Of a DNA stretch of 64,000 bases, positions 51,233 through 61,645 are shown one piece after another. The position numbers were made by a program, and so were the translations under genes. The notes below the pieces were generated by a model that saw nothing but the letters and a program-made list of their open reading frames with translations, was not told where the DNA came from and did no database searches. Within the stretch, counting starts at the first letter, position 1. Each line of letters opens with the position of its first letter. This DNA comes from Brevibacillus choshinensis (lineage in GTDB: Bacteria; Bacillota; Bacilli; Brevibacillales; Brevibacillaceae): NCBI RefSeq assembly GCF_001420695.1, contig NZ_LJJB01000010.1, positions 266,365-330,364 of the forward strand. Direction: 5' to 3'.

Positions 51233-52579
51233 ATGCGTAAATACATGTATATGCAGAACGAATTGGAGGCCTTGATCGAAGGAAAGACCTATCGGGAAGG
51301 AGACAAGCTCCCCTCCATCCGCGAGCTGGCACGACAATACCAGTGCAGCATGAGCACCGTTATCCGCACCCTCCATGAGCTGGAAAAGCGTCATCTCGTC
51401 TACTCCGTCGATAAAAGCGGTTATTACGTCGTCAAAAAGCAAGGGAAGCCTCACACGGCAGTACCTGACATCATCGACTTTGCCACTTCCGCCCCCGATC
51501 CAGATGTATTCCCCTATGTGGACTTTCAACACTGTATCAACAAAGCTATCGAGACCTACAAGAATGATCTCTTTCTATACGGAACGGCCCAAGGTCTGCC
51601 ATCATTGATCTATGTGCTGCAAAAGCAGTTGGCAAACCAGCAAGTATTTACCCAGCCTTCAAACATTTTCGTCACGTCGGGTGTCCAGCAAGCACTTGCG
51701 CTGTTGGCGACGATTCCGTTTCCCAATCAAAAGGACACGCTCCTGATTGAGCAGCCTGGCTATCACTTGTTAATTGAGTATTTGGAAACACACAAGCTCC
51801 CTGTCATCGGAATCAAGCGCACAGCGCAGGGGCTGGACCTCGAAGAACTCGAGAAACTTTTCCGAAGTGAAAGAATCAAATTCTTCTACACCATGCCACG
51901 CTTCCAGAGTCCTTTGGGTACCTCCTACTCTCGGCAAGAAAAGGCAGCGATTGTGGAGCTAGCTCGAAAATACGAGGTGTATATTGTCGAGGACGACCAC
52001 CTCGCCGACCTGGAACAGGACAGCAAATCCGATCCCATGTTTACCTTCGATCAATCGGAGCACGTCATCTACCTGAAGACCTATTCGAAAATCATTTTCC
52101 CCGGACTGCGATTGGGTACAGCGGTTATTCCCGACGCCCTGACCGACACGTTTAATCAATACAAGAGGCTGCTCGATATCGACAGCTCGATGCTGTCGCA
52201 AGCAGCGCTGGAGATCTATTTAAAAAGCGGCATGTTTGATCGGCACAAACAGAAAATCCGTAGCTCCTACGAACGCAGATCCCGAGTACTGGCTGACTCG
52301 CTGCAACGGGAGCAGGCTGATGCCACAGACCTATTTTCCTATCAAGAAATGAAGTATCCAGGTATTCACACCCATCTCGTTCTCAACGAGAGGCTGTCTG
52401 TTTCCCGATTGATTCCTTTGCTGAAAAAGCAATCCATCGTAGTCGAATCGATCGATAAGCATTATTTGTACGCCTTTCCCCGGGAAAACATCCTCAAGCT
52501 GAATGCCTCCACGACAAAGGAAGAGGTCATCGAGCAAGGGATCAAACAGCTGGTAGATGTACTTCGCAAAGCTCGCTAG
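51233..52579 (+). CDS. MocR-family regulator (GntR HTH plus aminotransferase-like domain)
   Basis: 448 residues. GntR winged helix at 4-68 (YREGDKLPSIRELARQYQCSMSTVIRTL), short linker, then an aminotransferase-like domain with PLP lysine Lys286 (YLKTYSKIIFPGLRLG) and EDDHLADL at 253-260. The HTH starts almost at residue 1, so the protein is at the short end for MocR. GATGAGGG precedes the ATG. Divergent from the EamA exporter and probably its activator or repressor. Confidence 0.9.
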   Translation: MRKYMYMQNELEALIEGKTYREGDKLPSIRELARQYQCSMSTVIRTLHELEKRHLVYSVDKSGYYVVKKQGKPHTAVPDIIDFATSAPDPDVFPYVDFQHCINKAIETYKNDLFLYGTAQGLPSLIYVLQKQLANQQVFTQPSNIFVTSGVQQALALLATIPFPNQKDTLLIEQPGYHLLIEYLETHKLPVIGIKRTAQGLDLEELEKLFRSERIKFFYTMPRFQSPLGTSYSRQEKAAIVELARKYEVYIVEDDHLADLEQDSKSDPMFTFDQSEHVIYLKTYSKIIFPGLRLGTAVIPDALTDTFNQYKRLLDIDSSMLSQAALEIYLKSGMFDRHKQKIRSSYERRSRVLADSLQREQADATDLFSYQEMKYPGIHTHLVLNERLSVSRLIPLLKKQSIVVESIDKHYLYAFPRENILKLNASTTKEEVIEQGIKQLVDVLRKAR

Positions 52580-52614
52580 CACGAGGTTGCTGGGCTTCCA
52601 GCCTTTGTATAGCT

Positions 52615-52653
52615 GCAAAAAAATAGAGGATTCGCACCTTCGGCGAACCCTCT
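52615..52653 (-). terminator. Intrinsic terminator between MocR and clpE genes
   Basis: Minus strand AGAGGGTTCGC pairs with GCGAATCCTCT (52643-52653 and 52625-52635), followed by ATTTTTTTG. It ends clpE and may also serve the + strand regulator. Confidence 0.9.
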
Positions 52654-52679
52654 AGTAGAAAAGCGGTAGATGATTTGGA

Positions 52680-54812
52680 TCAGTCTTTCTTGGAAACACG
52701 GATCTCGCCGTCTACGACATCTACGCGGATCTCTGTTACCCCATCCTCTTCCATCACGAGATCGGCGATACCGTCCTCGATGTATAGTTGGATCACTCGA
52801 CGCAGTGGTCTTACGCCAAAGGCTGGATGGTATCCTTTTTCGGCCAGCACGGCTTTTGCCTCGTCGGAGATGCTCATCTCCATACCTTGATCCTTCAGAT
52901 TCCCTACGACATCCTGCAGCAGTACATCCACGATTTTGACGAGATCTTCTTTTTGCAGCTGGTTAAAGGCGATGATGCCATCAAATCGGTTGAGAAATTC
53001 GGGCCGGAAGAAAGCCCCCAGCGAATCCAGCACCGACATCGGCTCAGGTGTTTTGGCACCAAAGCCAACAGAAATTTTCCGTTCGCTCACACCCGCATTG
53101 CTTGTCGCGATGATGACAGTATCTTTGAACGCGACGGTACGTCCTTGGCTATCGGTGAGTCGACCGTCCTCCAGAATTTGCAAAAACATGTTCTGGACGT
53201 CCGGGTGAGCTTTCTCGATCTCATCCAGCAAAATGATGCTGTATGGATTGCGGCGCACACGTTCGGTCAGTTGCCCGGCTTCCTCGTGACCCACATAGCC
53301 AGGAGGAGAACCAATCAATTTGGAAACGGAATGCTTTTCCATATACTCGCTCATGTCCAGTCGAATCATCGAGTCGCGGGTTCCAAAGAGCTCCTCGGCC
53401 AATACACGGGTCAGTTCGGTTTTCCCTACGCCAGTCGGTCCGACGAACAAGAACGAAGCGATGGGTCTATGTTTTGGTTTCAGCCCTGCCCGGCTGCGGC
53501 GAATGGCTTTGGCCACCTGTGACACGGCTTCCGCCTGACCGATGACTTTCTGTTCCAGATGCTCCGCCAGATGTTTCATTTTGGTTTGCTCATCACTCTG
53601 CAGCTTTTTCACAGGAATCCCTGTCTTCTGCTCGATAATCTCCTGAATATCTTCGATTCGGACAGTGGCACGCTGTTCGGTGCTGTCCATCATATCCAGA
53701 TTCTCAAGGAGCTTCGCTTCCTCATCACGCAATTTTGCCGCGCGTTCATAATCCTCTGCTTGGGTCGCTTCCTGTTTCTCTACCCCGATTGATTTCAGAC
53801 GTGCTCGCATATGTTCTGTGTCATTTGCAGCAGATCGAAGGTTCAGCTTGGAGCCTGCTTCATCCAGCAGATCGATCGCCTTATCCGGCAAATAACGATC
53901 CTGAATGTATCGGTTGGAATACTCCACACAAGCTTGAAGCACATCATCTGGGTAAAAAACCTGATGGTAGGACTCGTACTTCGGACGCAGTCCTTTCAAG
54001 ATCTCCAGCGCTTCTACAACCGTAGGTTCTTTGACGATAACTGGCTGGAAACGGCGCTCCAGAGCGGCGTCTTTTTCAATTACACGATATTCCTTTAACG
54101 TCGTTGCCCCGATGACCTGCAGCTCACCACGCGCTAGGGCCGGCTTCAAAATGTTGCCTGCGTCCATCGAGCCTTCTGCCGAACCCGCTCCCACCAGAAG
54201 ATGTAGCTCATCAATGAATAGGATGACGTTTTTACGCTGTTGCAGCTCCGCAATGATCTGCTTCATTTTTTCTTCAAACTGTCCACGAATACCCGTACCT
54301 GCGACGAGGGACGCTACATCGAGCGTATAGACGATTTTGTCACGCAGCTTGACTGGAACATCGCCTTCCACGATGCGCAATGCCAGGCCTTCAGCAATTG
54401 CTGTCTTACCGACCCCAGGCTCCCCAATCAGAACCGGATTGTTCTTGCCGCGTCGATTCAAAATCTCAATGACACGGTCAATTTCTCCATCTCGCCCAAT
54501 AACGGGATCAATCAGACCAGCACGAGCGGCATCGTTTAGATTGCGTCCCGCTCCATCCAGGATTCCTCCGCGTTCGCCAGACGGTGCAGCAGGGTTGGCT
54601 GCTTCCGCATTCATAGGTGACTTCGCAAATCCCTGAAGGAAATCATCCAACCCAGAGAACGAAGAAAATGGGCCGAAGTTCATGCCAAGTCCGATTTTGT
54701 TCGTCAGCTTGGATTGGCATTCCGTACACAAGTAATATTTTTGCTGCTTACCTTGGACATGTATATTTACAAACACGTTTGCGTTTCGTTGATGACATAC
54801 TTCACACTGCAT
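52680..54812 (-). CDS. clpE: ATP-dependent Clp protease ATP-binding subunit ClpE
   Basis: 710 residues, close to B. subtilis ClpE (about 700). The N-terminal zinc finger (Cys3, Cys6, Cys29, Cys32) is the ClpE hallmark and distinguishes it from ClpC. Two AAA+ modules follow: Walker [10 protein letters not shown] near 135 and GPTGVGKTE near 450. A UVR-type helical insert ([19 protein letters not shown]) lies near 355. It unfolds proteins for ClpP under heat stress. The GGGG ribosome binding site is close to the ATG. The promoter is covered by five CtsR heptads, the expected heat-shock control. Confidence 0.96.
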   Translation of the reverse strand: MQCEVCHQRNANVFVNIHVQGKQQKYYLCTECQSKLTNKIGLGMNFGPFSSFSGLDDFLQGFAKSPMNAEAANPAAPSGERGGILDGAGRNLNDAARAGLIDPVIGRDGEIDRVIEILNRRGKNNPVLIGEPGVGKTAIAEGLALRIVEGDVPVKLRDKIVYTLDVASLVAGTGIRGQFEEKMKQIIAELQQRKNVILFIDELHLLVGAGSAEGSMDAGNILKPALARGELQVIGATTLKEYRVIEKDAALERRFQPVIVKEPTVVEALEILKGLRPKYESYHQVFYPDDVLQACVEYSNRYIQDRYLPDKAIDLLDEAGSKLNLRSAANDTEHMRARLKSIGVEKQEATQAEDYERAAKLRDEEAKLLENLDMMDSTEQRATVRIEDIQEIIEQKTGIPVKKLQSDEQTKMKHLAEHLEQKVIGQAEAVSQVAKAIRRSRAGLKPKHRPIASFLFVGPTGVGKTELTRVLAEELFGTRDSMIRLDMSEYMEKHSVSKLIGSPPGYVGHEEAGQLTERVRRNPYSIILLDEIEKAHPDVQNMFLQILEDGRLTDSQGRTVAFKDTVIIATSNAGVSERKISVGFGAKTPEPMSVLDSLGAFFRPEFLNRFDGIIAFNQLQKEDLVKIVDVLLQDVVGNLKDQGMEMSISDEAKAVLAEKGYHPAFGVRPLRRVIQLYIEDGIADLVMEEDGVTEIRVDVVDGEIRVSKKD

Positions 54813-54906
54813 AAATCTTACCCCCTATACAGCGAATCTGTAATGGTGTGACTAGTCTTTCTGGTCTTGGTCACAATAACGAAAGGATCATATGATCTTC
54901 AAAATG

Positions 54907-54960
54907 TTTGACCTTTACTGACCTTCCGATGACCTTATTATAGTTTGACCTTCTTTGACT
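54907..54960. promoter_or_regulatory. CtsR operator cluster upstream of clpE
   Basis: Heptads like TTTGACC occur at 54907, 54917 (ACTGACC), 54928 (GATGACC), 54944 and 54954 (TTTGACT). The 54944/54954 pair matches the CtsR box (two heptads separated by 3 bases) almost perfectly and lies between the -35 and -10; the other heptads extend downstream of the promoter. More heptads than a single box needs. Confidence 0.85.
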
Positions 54961-54965
54961 TTCAA
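54937..54965 (-). promoter_or_regulatory. Sigma-A promoter of clpE
   Basis: Minus strand TTGAAA (54960-54965), 17-bp spacer, TATAAT (54937-54942). The CtsR box fills the spacer. Confidence 0.88.
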
Positions 54966-54994
54966 GAGGAAATCACTAGAAATTTATATCAGTA

Positions 54995-55023
54995 TTGATT
55001 CGATTCTTATCCCTTCCTATAAT
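54995..55023 (+). promoter_or_regulatory. Sigma-A promoter of the PadR regulator gene
   Basis: TTGATT (54995-55000), 17-bp spacer, TATAAT (55018-55023), about 36 bases before the ATG. Confidence 0.8.
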
Positions 55024-55058
55024 TATGAGGAAAGATAGAAAGTCAGGGGGCATTTCCA

Positions 55059-55607
55059 ATGAATACACTCGCGTACGGACTTCTTGGGCTGGTTGCCCGG
55101 ACACCTAGTTCCGGTTACGATTTAATGCTCCAATTACAGCCATACTGGCAAGCCAAGCACAGCCAGATTTACCCGCTGTTGGCCAAATTGGAGCAAGAAG
55201 GATACATGCAATTTACTCGTGTACACCAGACTGACCGGCCTGATAAAAAAGTGTATTCCATTACGGATAAAGGTGAAATAGCCTTGAAAATGTGGCTCGC
55301 GGAACCGACTGCTGAGCCTGTCGTTCGAGATGAACTCGTACTAAAAGCGTACTGCCTGCAGCTCACCGACGAAAAGGCGGCGCATGCGATGTTTAGAGAG
55401 CGCATCGACCATTGTCGCGAACAAGCACAAATGTTTGAGCATATTATGAAAGAGATGGAGCAGCAAACAGAAGGACATCCCGATCATCCTGACCACCCTG
55501 CTTTTAGCGACTATATTTTGCTCTCTTGGGGCTGTAGACGCATGCAGGAAGACATGAAGTGGTGTGAATGGGTATTGGAATTACTACAAAAAAGGAAAAA
55601 GGAGTAG
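55059..55607 (+). CDS. PadR-family transcriptional regulator
   Basis: 182 residues. N-terminal winged helix (LAYGLLGLVARTPSSGYDLMLQL, HSQIYPLLAKLEQEGY, DRPDKKVYSITDKGEIAL) and a C-terminal helical dimerisation domain of the Vir_act_alpha_C type (about 95-178). PadR proteins usually repress phenolic-acid or drug-response genes. AGGGGG precedes the ATG. The gene stands alone between clpE and the rbs operon, so the target is unknown; autoregulation is likely. Confidence 0.9.
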   Translation: MNTLAYGLLGLVARTPSSGYDLMLQLQPYWQAKHSQIYPLLAKLEQEGYMQFTRVHQTDRPDKKVYSITDKGEIALKMWLAEPTAEPVVRDELVLKAYCLQLTDEKAAHAMFRERIDHCREQAQMFEHIMKEMEQQTEGHPDHPDHPAFSDYILLSWGCRRMQEDMKWCEWVLELLQKRKKE

Positions 55608-55615
55608 CTCCTGAC

Positions 55616-55662
55616 AAAAAGGCTCCTCCCTCGGACAGATACTGAGGATGGGAGCCTTTTTT
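55616..55662 (+). terminator. Intrinsic terminator after the PadR gene
   Basis: AAAAAGGCTCC pairs with GGGAGCCTTTTTT, with an inner CCTC/GAGG pairing. Confidence 0.92.
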
Positions 55663-55705
55663 ACATGGGGACTTATGGATGGGAGTGGGCGAGTGCCAAG
55701 AGCGT

Positions 55706-55752
55706 AAAAAGGAGCCTTCCCGTTGTCTCAGTGAGACGGCCAGGAAGGCTCC
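55706..55752 (-). terminator. Intrinsic terminator of the rbs operon
   Basis: Minus strand GGAGCCTTCC pairs with GGAAGGCTCC (55743-55752 and 55711-55720) with an inner GTCTC/GAGAC hairpin, followed by TTTTTACGC. Confidence 0.92.
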
Positions 55753-55770
55753 CCGAATTGCACGAAATCG

Positions 55771-56721
55771 TTATTTCTTTGTGATCAGTTCCAGATCAAC
55801 TGGGATGTTGCTCTCTACTTTTTCACCTTTTGCTACTTTCAGCGCAGTTTGCACAGCTGTTTCCCCGATCGCAGCAGGTTTTTGTGCTACAGTCGCGCCC
55901 ATTTTGCCGTCATTAACAGATTTCACTGCATCGTCTGTCGCGTCGAAGCCTACTACGATGATGTTTTTGCCTTGTGCTTCTACGGCTTGCAGGGCACCCA
56001 GCGCCATCTCGTCATTGTGTGCGAACACAGCTTGTACGTCTTTGTTGGACTGCAAAATGTTTTCCATAACGCTCAACCCTTTTGCGCGGTCGAAATCGGC
56101 AGGTTGAGACGCTACTACTTTCACGCCTTCTTTGTTGTCTACTGCTTCGTGGAAGCCTTTACCGCGGTCACGTGCTGCGGAGGTACCTGCGATCCCTTGC
56201 AGCTCGACGATGTTGCCTTTACCACCCAATTTTTCCAGGATGAAATCGCCAGCCATTTTTCCGCCTTTTACGTTATCAGAAGCAATATGAGAAACCACTT
56301 GTCCGCCTTCTGCTGCACGGTCAACCGTGATTACAGGAATGTTTGCTTTGTTGGCTGCCTCTACTGCTGTTACGATCGCAGCACTGTCAGTCGGGTTGAT
56401 CATAATGACGCTCACTTTTTTCTGGATCAGGTCTTCTACACCGCTGATTTGTTTCGCCGTGTCATCTTGCGCGTCTACGACCAACAGCTCAGCTCCTGCA
56501 TCCTTGGCAGCTTTCTCAGCGCCTTCTTTCAAGGAAACGAAGAACGGATTGTTCAAGGTGGAGACAGCCAAACCGATCGTCACTTTTCCACCTGCATTGC
56601 CGCCTGTGTTGCCAGTGGATTGCTCAGGTGCCTTGTTTTCCAGATTGGATGACGTGGAGCAGCCTGCAAGTACCCCCAATACCAGCGACGAAGCCAGAGC
56701 CATCTTCAAAAATTTCTTCAT
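55771..56721 (-). CDS. rbsB: D-ribose ABC transporter, substrate-binding lipoprotein
   Basis: 316 residues. Lipoprotein signal with lipobox LAGC near residue 21 and a Ser/Gly-rich linker. The mature part has the sugar-binding type 1 fold: TIGLAVSTLNNPFFVSLKEGAEKAAKDAG, INPTDSAAIVTAVEAANKANIPVITVDR, and NDEMALGALQAVEAQG. It captures ribose outside the membrane. Last gene of rbsRKDACB, followed by a strong terminator. Confidence 0.94.
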   Translation of the reverse strand: MKKFLKMALASSLVLGVLAGCSTSSNLENKAPEQSTGNTGGNAGGKVTIGLAVSTLNNPFFVSLKEGAEKAAKDAGAELLVVDAQDDTAKQISGVEDLIQKKVSVIMINPTDSAAIVTAVEAANKANIPVITVDRAAEGGQVVSHIASDNVKGGKMAGDFILEKLGGKGNIVELQGIAGTSAARDRGKGFHEAVDNKEGVKVVASQPADFDRAKGLSVMENILQSNKDVQAVFAHNDEMALGALQAVEAQGKNIIVVGFDATDDAVKSVNDGKMGATVAQKPAAIGETAVQTALKVAKGEKVESNIPVDLELITKK

Positions 56722-56754
56722 AACGATTTCATCCTCCTTAAGTCAAAGCTTTTT

Positions 56755-57681
56755 TTATTTACTTGCTTTAGATCGGTCCAAGAGTACTGCGATGAGAATA
56801 ACCGCCCCTTTGACTACCGACTGGTAGAAGGACGAGACATTCAGCAGATTGAGACCGTTATCTAACACACCGATGATCATCGCACCAATCAAGGTACCGA
56901 CGATCCAGCCACGTCCACCGGACAGGCTCGTACCACCCAAGACTACCGCAGCAATCGCGTCGAGCTCGTAGGATGTCCCTGCTGTCGGCTGAGCCGAATT
57001 CAGTCGGGAAGTGAGGATAATCCCACTCAGAGCAGCGAACAGACCGCTGATCGAGTACACCAGCACTTTTACCTTGCCCGTGCTGATCCCGGACAGCTTG
57101 GTCGCTTCTTCATTGCTACCAAGCGCGTACACATGTCTACCAAAGGTCGTATGACGAAGAATGAAATAAAGGATCGCAAATGAAATCAGCATCCAGATGA
57201 CAGGCATCGGAATATCCAAGAAGAAGCCTTTCCCCAGCATGGCGAAGTCAGGATTAAGTCCCGTGATCGGTCTACCTTCTGTGTAGACGAGCGTCAGACC
57301 ACGGAAAACCGTCATCGTCGCTAACGTACCAATGAACGGAGCCACTTTCCCTTTTGCCACAATCACACCGTTGATGGCCCCCATGACCACACCCGCCAAG
57401 AGTCCGATCAATACAGCCAACCATGTGTCCATGCCGCTTGCCATAAGCCCTGCTGTGATTGCGCTTGCAAGAGCCAACATGGACCCTACGGACAAATCGA
57501 TTCCACCCGTCAAGATCACGAACGTCATCCCAAAGGCAATCAGGGCGTTAATCGAAATCTGACGCAGTACGTTGAAAATATTGCTTATCGTCAAGAAATC
57601 ACTGTTGATAATCGATAGGACGATGACAATCAAGGCGAGCCCAAGCAGCGGGCCCATTCTCTGTAAAACATTAAACCGCAT
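56755..57681 (-). CDS. rbsC: D-ribose ABC transporter, permease
   Basis: 309 residues, eight to ten membrane helices, BPD_transp_2 family ([43 protein letters not shown]). The ATG at 57681 follows GGGAGGG and overlaps the end of rbsA by 11 bp; a further upstream start is not supported. It forms the ribose channel. Confidence 0.94.
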   Translation of the reverse strand: MRFNVLQRMGPLLGLALIVIVLSIINSDFLTISNIFNVLRQISINALIAFGMTFVILTGGIDLSVGSMLALASAITAGLMASGMDTWLAVLIGLLAGVVMGAINGVIVAKGKVAPFIGTLATMTVFRGLTLVYTEGRPITGLNPDFAMLGKGFFLDIPMPVIWMLISFAILYFILRHTTFGRHVYALGSNEEATKLSGISTGKVKVLVYSISGLFAALSGIILTSRLNSAQPTAGTSYELDAIAAVVLGGTSLSGGRGWIVGTLIGAMIIGVLDNGLNLLNVSSFYQSVVKGAVILIAVLLDRSKASK

Positions 57682-59176
57682 GGCTAGTCCCTCCCGTCGC
57701 TGCATGCATAATCAATTCTTGTGTTGCCTCTTCCCGTGTAAACTCACCGGTGATGCGCCCTTCGTGCATGACCAGCACCCGATCGCTCATCCCCAGCACT
57801 TCAGGGAGCTCAGATGAAATCATTACGATCGCAACCCCATCCTGCGCGAGTCGATTCATGATGTCGTAAATTTCTTTTTTGGCACCAATGTCGACACCGC
57901 GAGTCGGCTCATCCAGAATCAAGATTTTTGGTTGAGTCGCCAGCCATTTGCCGATAACGACCTTTTGCTGATTCCCGCCTGACAGCGACCCGACGATTTG
58001 CTCACCGCCAGCCGTCTTAATGAACAGGCGCGAAATGGCGTCATTGCTGAGCAGCTGTTCCTGGCTTGGCTTCATGACCCCGAGCGAAGAGACTTTCTCC
58101 AAATTGGGCAACGAAATGTTTTCCCGAACCGAGAGCGACAAGACCAGCCCTTCTTCTTTGCGGTCTTCCGTCACGAGCGCGATTCCCGCTGAAATCGCGT
58201 CCATCGGGCGTGTCACCCGAATAGGCTGACCGTCTACGAGAATTCGTCCTTCTCGCACTTTCTCCAAGCCGAACAACGCTTTGGCCATTTCCGTACGGCC
58301 TGCCCCCATGAGCCCGGCCACTCCGACGATCTCCCCGCTTTTGACGGAGAACGAGATGTCTGAGAGCTTGCCTTTGACACTCAGGTTCTCGACACGCAGT
58401 CGTTCCTCGCCCCACTCTACCTCAGCTTTTGGGAAGCGATCGGTGATTTCACGACCGACCATCATTTTCACGAGTTCATCCAGATTCGTCCCGGCGGTCT
58501 CTACGGTTCCCACGTACTGACCATCACGCAGGACGGTGATTCGATCGCTCACCTGAAATATCTCTTCCATACGGTGCGAAATGTAGACCATCCCTACGCC
58601 TTTTTGTTTGAGCGACGCGATCATATCAAAGAGGGCGTCTATCTCACGGTTGGTCAGGGCTGCCGTTGGTTCATCGAGTACGAGGATGTCTGCCTGCATG
58701 GAAAGTGCTTTGACAATCTCGATCATTTGCTGTTGACCTACGGACAGATCGCCGACCATCGTATCCGGGTCCAGCTTGATCCCCAGCTGATCGAGCCAGC
58801 GCTTGGTCTCCTGCCTCATCTTGCGCCAATTGACCAATCCGGTCTTGCCGTACGTGTATTCACGTCCGAGAAATATATTTTCCATGACGGACAGATGGGG
58901 AATCAGATTCATCTCTTGGTGGATAATCGCGATCCCTCGACTGGAGGCGATATCAGGCGTCATCTTTTCCTGCGTCTCGCCCTTGACGATGATCGTACCC
59001 GCATCCCGCTCGTAAATGCCGCCGAGAATTTTCATCAAGGTAGATTTACCAGCTCCATTCTCCCCCATCAAAGCGACGAGCTCGCCGCTTTTCAGGTTCA
59101 ACTGGACGTCGTTTAGCACCTTGACCCCAGGGAACGATTTGCTGATTCCTTTCATCTCCAATAGGAATGCTGACAT
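57671..59176 (-). CDS. rbsA: D-ribose ABC transporter, ATP-binding protein (double ATPase)
   Basis: 501 residues with two ABC domains in tandem. Domain 1 has Walker [10 protein letters not shown] (36-44), a signature region [11 protein letters not shown] and Walker [12 protein letters not shown]. Domain 2 has [15 protein letters not shown] in place of a canonical Walker [17 protein letters not shown] and [11 protein letters not shown]. That asymmetry is normal for RbsA/AraG-type proteins. GGAGGAG precedes the ATG. It powers ribose import. Confidence 0.95.
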   Translation of the reverse strand: MSAFLLEMKGISKSFPGVKVLNDVQLNLKSGELVALMGENGAGKSTLMKILGGIYERDAGTIIVKGETQEKMTPDIASSRGIAIIHQEMNLIPHLSVMENIFLGREYTYGKTGLVNWRKMRQETKRWLDQLGIKLDPDTMVGDLSVGQQQMIEIVKALSMQADILVLDEPTAALTNREIDALFDMIASLKQKGVGMVYISHRMEEIFQVSDRITVLRDGQYVGTVETAGTNLDELVKMMVGREITDRFPKAEVEWGEERLRVENLSVKGKLSDISFSVKSGEIVGVAGLMGAGRTEMAKALFGLEKVREGRILVDGQPIRVTRPMDAISAGIALVTEDRKEEGLVLSLSVRENISLPNLEKVSSLGVMKPSQEQLLSNDAISRLFIKTAGGEQIVGSLSGGNQQKVVIGKWLATQPKILILDEPTRGVDIGAKKEIYDIMNRLAQDGVAIVMISSELPEVLGMSDRVLVMHEGRITGEFTREEATQELIMHAATGGTSHAV

Positions 59177-59206
59177 GTGTACTCCTCCTCCCTTCGCCGT
59201 GTTAAT

Positions 59207-59602
59207 TTAAAACGTCACACCTGCTTGTAAGATGACATTGGCAAATGGTGTGCACTCACCGGTACGAATGATCGCTTTGGTCTCTTTCGTGAGCGCTTTG
59301 AATTCTTCATGGCTGACACTGGACAGCTCTACGCCAGGCAGCGCAGCCTCTAGGTAAATATGAGTGCTCGGCTGAGCTGTGATCAGTTCCTCGGCAAAAA
59401 TCGCCTTCTCTACTTGCATCTCTATCAAAACCGCATTCAGCACCTCAAAAAACGAGGGCAATCCGGGTACGATCGCCAAATCGATACGGGCCACAAAGTC
59501 TGGAATGGGCAGTCCAGCGTCACAAATGACAATCCGGTCTGTATGTCCTAGCTGACTGATGAGGGCTGAAATCTCGCTGTTTAAAATGCCTTGTTTTTTC
59601 AT
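59207..59602 (-). CDS. rbsD: D-ribose pyranase
   Basis: 131 residues, the usual length. It opens MKKQGILNSEISALISQLGHTD with the catalytic His20 and carries CDAGLPIPDF and the C-terminal RTGECTPFANVILQAGV. It interconverts pyranose and furanose forms of ribose so that RbsK can use it. GGGGG ribosome binding site; 10 bp after rbsK. Confidence 0.95.
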   Translation of the reverse strand: MKKQGILNSEISALISQLGHTDRIVICDAGLPIPDFVARIDLAIVPGLPSFFEVLNAVLIEMQVEKAIFAEELITAQPSTHIYLEAALPGVELSSVSHEEFKALTKETKAIIRTGECTPFANVILQAGVTF

Positions 59603-59612
59603 AATGTCCCCC

Positions 59613-60530
59613 TTACTCTGCGATGAATTCCTCTACTTGTGCGAGGGTAGGCATTCCCGCCTGTGCGCCCAGCTTGGTTACCGCAAGCGCAGCCACTTTT
59701 GTAGCGAATGCGATTGCCTCTCCGACCGCTGCGCCACTTGCTAATGCGTAAGAGAATCCCGCGTTAAAGGAATCTCCTGCTCCTGTTGTGTCGACTACTT
59801 GCACACGATGACTCGCGATCAGGCCTCTTTCCCCTGTAGCCGTCAAATAGGCGGCTCCTTTTGAACCCAAGGTCGTCACGACTGTCGCTACACCTTTTTT
59901 CAGCATCGCTTCCATCGCAGCCTCCAGCTCTACCTCTGCGTCAACTTTCGCCAGTAAATAGAGCTCCGATTCATTGGGAATGAGGACGTCTACCTTTTGC
60001 AAGAGTTCATCTGGCAGTTCTCTAGCTGGTGCAGGATTGAGCACAACCGTCTTGCCCAGCTCTTTTGCCTTGGAAGCCGCGTAGATCACCGTGTCCAGTG
60101 GGATCTCCAATTGCAACAGGACCACATCAGCCTGTGCCATCTTTTCTTCGAATTGATCGATGTCAGCGGCTGTCACCTGTCCGTTGGCCCCTGCCACGAC
60201 GATAATCTGATTGTCTCCTTGGGACAGCACGATTGAGGCTATTCCTGTATGACTGTTAGCCACGGTCTTGACCGCTTCAACGTCAATGCCTTCCTGACCA
60301 AGCGCATGCAACAGCTCCGTTCCGAAAGCGTCACTGCCAACCGCACCAATCATCGCGGTTTTTGCTCCCAGACGAGCAGACGCTACCGCTTGATTCGCAC
60401 CCTTACCACCCGGGATGAAGTGCACCTGATTTCCGTGTACGGTCTCCCCCATTTGCGGTGGACGCTCCGCCTCGACGACGATATCCATATTTAAACTACC
60501 AATGACGACAACCTGTGGTGGCTTATTCAT
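59613..60530 (-). CDS. rbsK: Ribokinase
   Basis: 305 residues, PfkB family. It opens VVVIGSLNMDIVVEAERPPQ with the substrate loop GGKGANQAVA near 40, and ends with the anion hole and catalytic base in DTTGAGDSFNAGF (about 246-258, catalytic Asp). It phosphorylates ribose to ribose 5-phosphate. AAAGGAGAGAG precedes the ATG; 15 bp after rbsR. Confidence 0.95.
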   Translation of the reverse strand: MNKPPQVVVIGSLNMDIVVEAERPPQMGETVHGNQVHFIPGGKGANQAVASARLGAKTAMIGAVGSDAFGTELLHALGQEGIDVEAVKTVANSHTGIASIVLSQGDNQIIVVAGANGQVTAADIDQFEEKMAQADVVLLQLEIPLDTVIYAASKAKELGKTVVLNPAPARELPDELLQKVDVLIPNESELYLLAKVDAEVELEAAMEAMLKKGVATVVTTLGSKGAAYLTATGERGLIASHRVQVVDTTGAGDSFNAGFSYALASGAAVGEAIAFATKVAALAVTKLGAQAGMPTLAQVEEFIAE

Positions 60531-60545
60531 CGCTTCTCTCTCCTT

Positions 60546-61538
60546 TTATCTTTTCGTGGAATCTCGCACGATTAGTTCTACATCTAGTTCATACAGCTTG
60601 GCTTCCATGACACCGGATTCGATCGTCTCGATCAGGACCTTCGCCGCGAGCGCGCCCATATCGTAGTTAGGCTGAGCAATTGTGGACAGCTCAGGCTGCG
60701 TAATCTCCGTCAAGCTGATTCCGTCAAAGCCAATCAACGCTACGTCTTCCGGTACACGCACGCCCAGTTGGTGAAGGCCTTTCAGCGCCCCGACGGCCAT
60801 CAAGTCATTTCCACAGAAGATTCCGTCCACATCCGGGTGCTTGGCAAACAGCTCCTTCACCGCTGCGAGCCCACCGTCCATCCGAAAATGCCCCGGCACC
60901 ATCAGGCTGGGTGTATACCACGGAAAATGCATGACTGACTCTTCATATCCGAGCATCCGCTTCTTGGCGGTAATCAGTTCTTGTGGTCCGTACAGATGGG
61001 CGATCTTTTTGCACCCGATATCCAGCAAATGCTGAACAGCCAGCTTAGCCCCGTCATAGTTTCGCGAGCGAATGACACTGCAAGATTGGCGGGTCGGCGC
61101 CCGGTCAAGCACGACGAGAGGAATATTGTTCTTATTCATTTGTTCGACGTCATCCTGTCCCAACGTATTGGAGGCAAAGATGATCCCATCGACATATTTT
61201 TTCCGTAGCATCTCGATGTACGACTTTTCTTTTTGCCCCTGATCGTCTGAATTGCACAGGATGACCGTGAAGCCTTGCTTTTGGGCGACATCTTCCACGC
61301 CTCTCGCAATCTCGGGGAAAAACGGGTTGGCAATATCAGGAAGAATTAACGCTATTGTACCCGTCTGCTTCCCTGCCAAACCGCGAGCTACCGCATTGGG
61401 CTCATAGTTTAGCTGTTCGATCGCCTTGGCCACTTTTTGTTCCGTATCTTTGTTCACATATCCGTTTTTGTTGAGGACTCTGGACACCGTTGCTACAGAG
61501 ACCCCTGCTAATTTGGCCACATCGCGTATCGTTGCCAT
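60546..61538 (-). CDS. rbsR: LacI-family repressor of the ribose operon
   Basis: 330 residues from the ATG at 61538 (a GTG 12 bases upstream is also possible). The HTH at 2-24 (TIRDVAKLAGVSVATVSRVLN) and hinge (NAVARGLAGKQT) are typical of LacI proteins. The effector domain (GTIALILPDIANPFFPEIARG) is of the ribose-binding type. Two palindromes (61564-61581 and 61619-61634) between this gene and its promoter are the likely operators. First gene of rbsRKDACB, as in B. subtilis. Confidence 0.93.
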   Translation of the reverse strand: MATIRDVAKLAGVSVATVSRVLNKNGYVNKDTEQKVAKAIEQLNYEPNAVARGLAGKQTGTIALILPDIANPFFPEIARGVEDVAQKQGFTVILCNSDDQGQKEKSYIEMLRKKYVDGIIFASNTLGQDDVEQMNKNNIPLVVLDRAPTRQSCSVIRSRNYDGAKLAVQHLLDIGCKKIAHLYGPQELITAKKRMLGYEESVMHFPWYTPSLMVPGHFRMDGGLAAVKELFAKHPDVDGIFCGNDLMAVGALKGLHQLGVRVPEDVALIGFDGISLTEITQPELSTIAQPNYDMGALAAKVLIETIESGVMEAKLYELDVELIVRDSTKR

Positions 61539-61563
61539 GCCTGTTTTCACCGTCTCTTCATGA

Positions 61564-61581
61564 TGTGTAACCGGTTACACA
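61564..61581. promoter_or_regulatory. RbsR operator / cre site, downstream copy
   Basis: TGTGTAACCGGTTACACA is an 18-bp perfect palindrome. Its central TGTAACCGGTTACA also matches the CcpA cre consensus at every defined position. It lies about 60-75 bases downstream of the predicted transcription start. Confidence 0.85.
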
Positions 61582-61618
61582 TTGATGAAAAAAAGAGAAT
61601 GATTGAGGACGTCATTCA

Positions 61619-61634
61619 TGTGTAACCGGTTCCA
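61619..61634. promoter_or_regulatory. RbsR operator, promoter-proximal copy
   Basis: TGTGTAACCGGTTCCA, an imperfect version of the palindrome, centred 55 bp (about five turns) from the perfect one and just downstream of the predicted start. The spacing allows repressor looping or cooperative binding. Confidence 0.8.
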
Positions 61635-61645
61635 TATTTGCTTCC

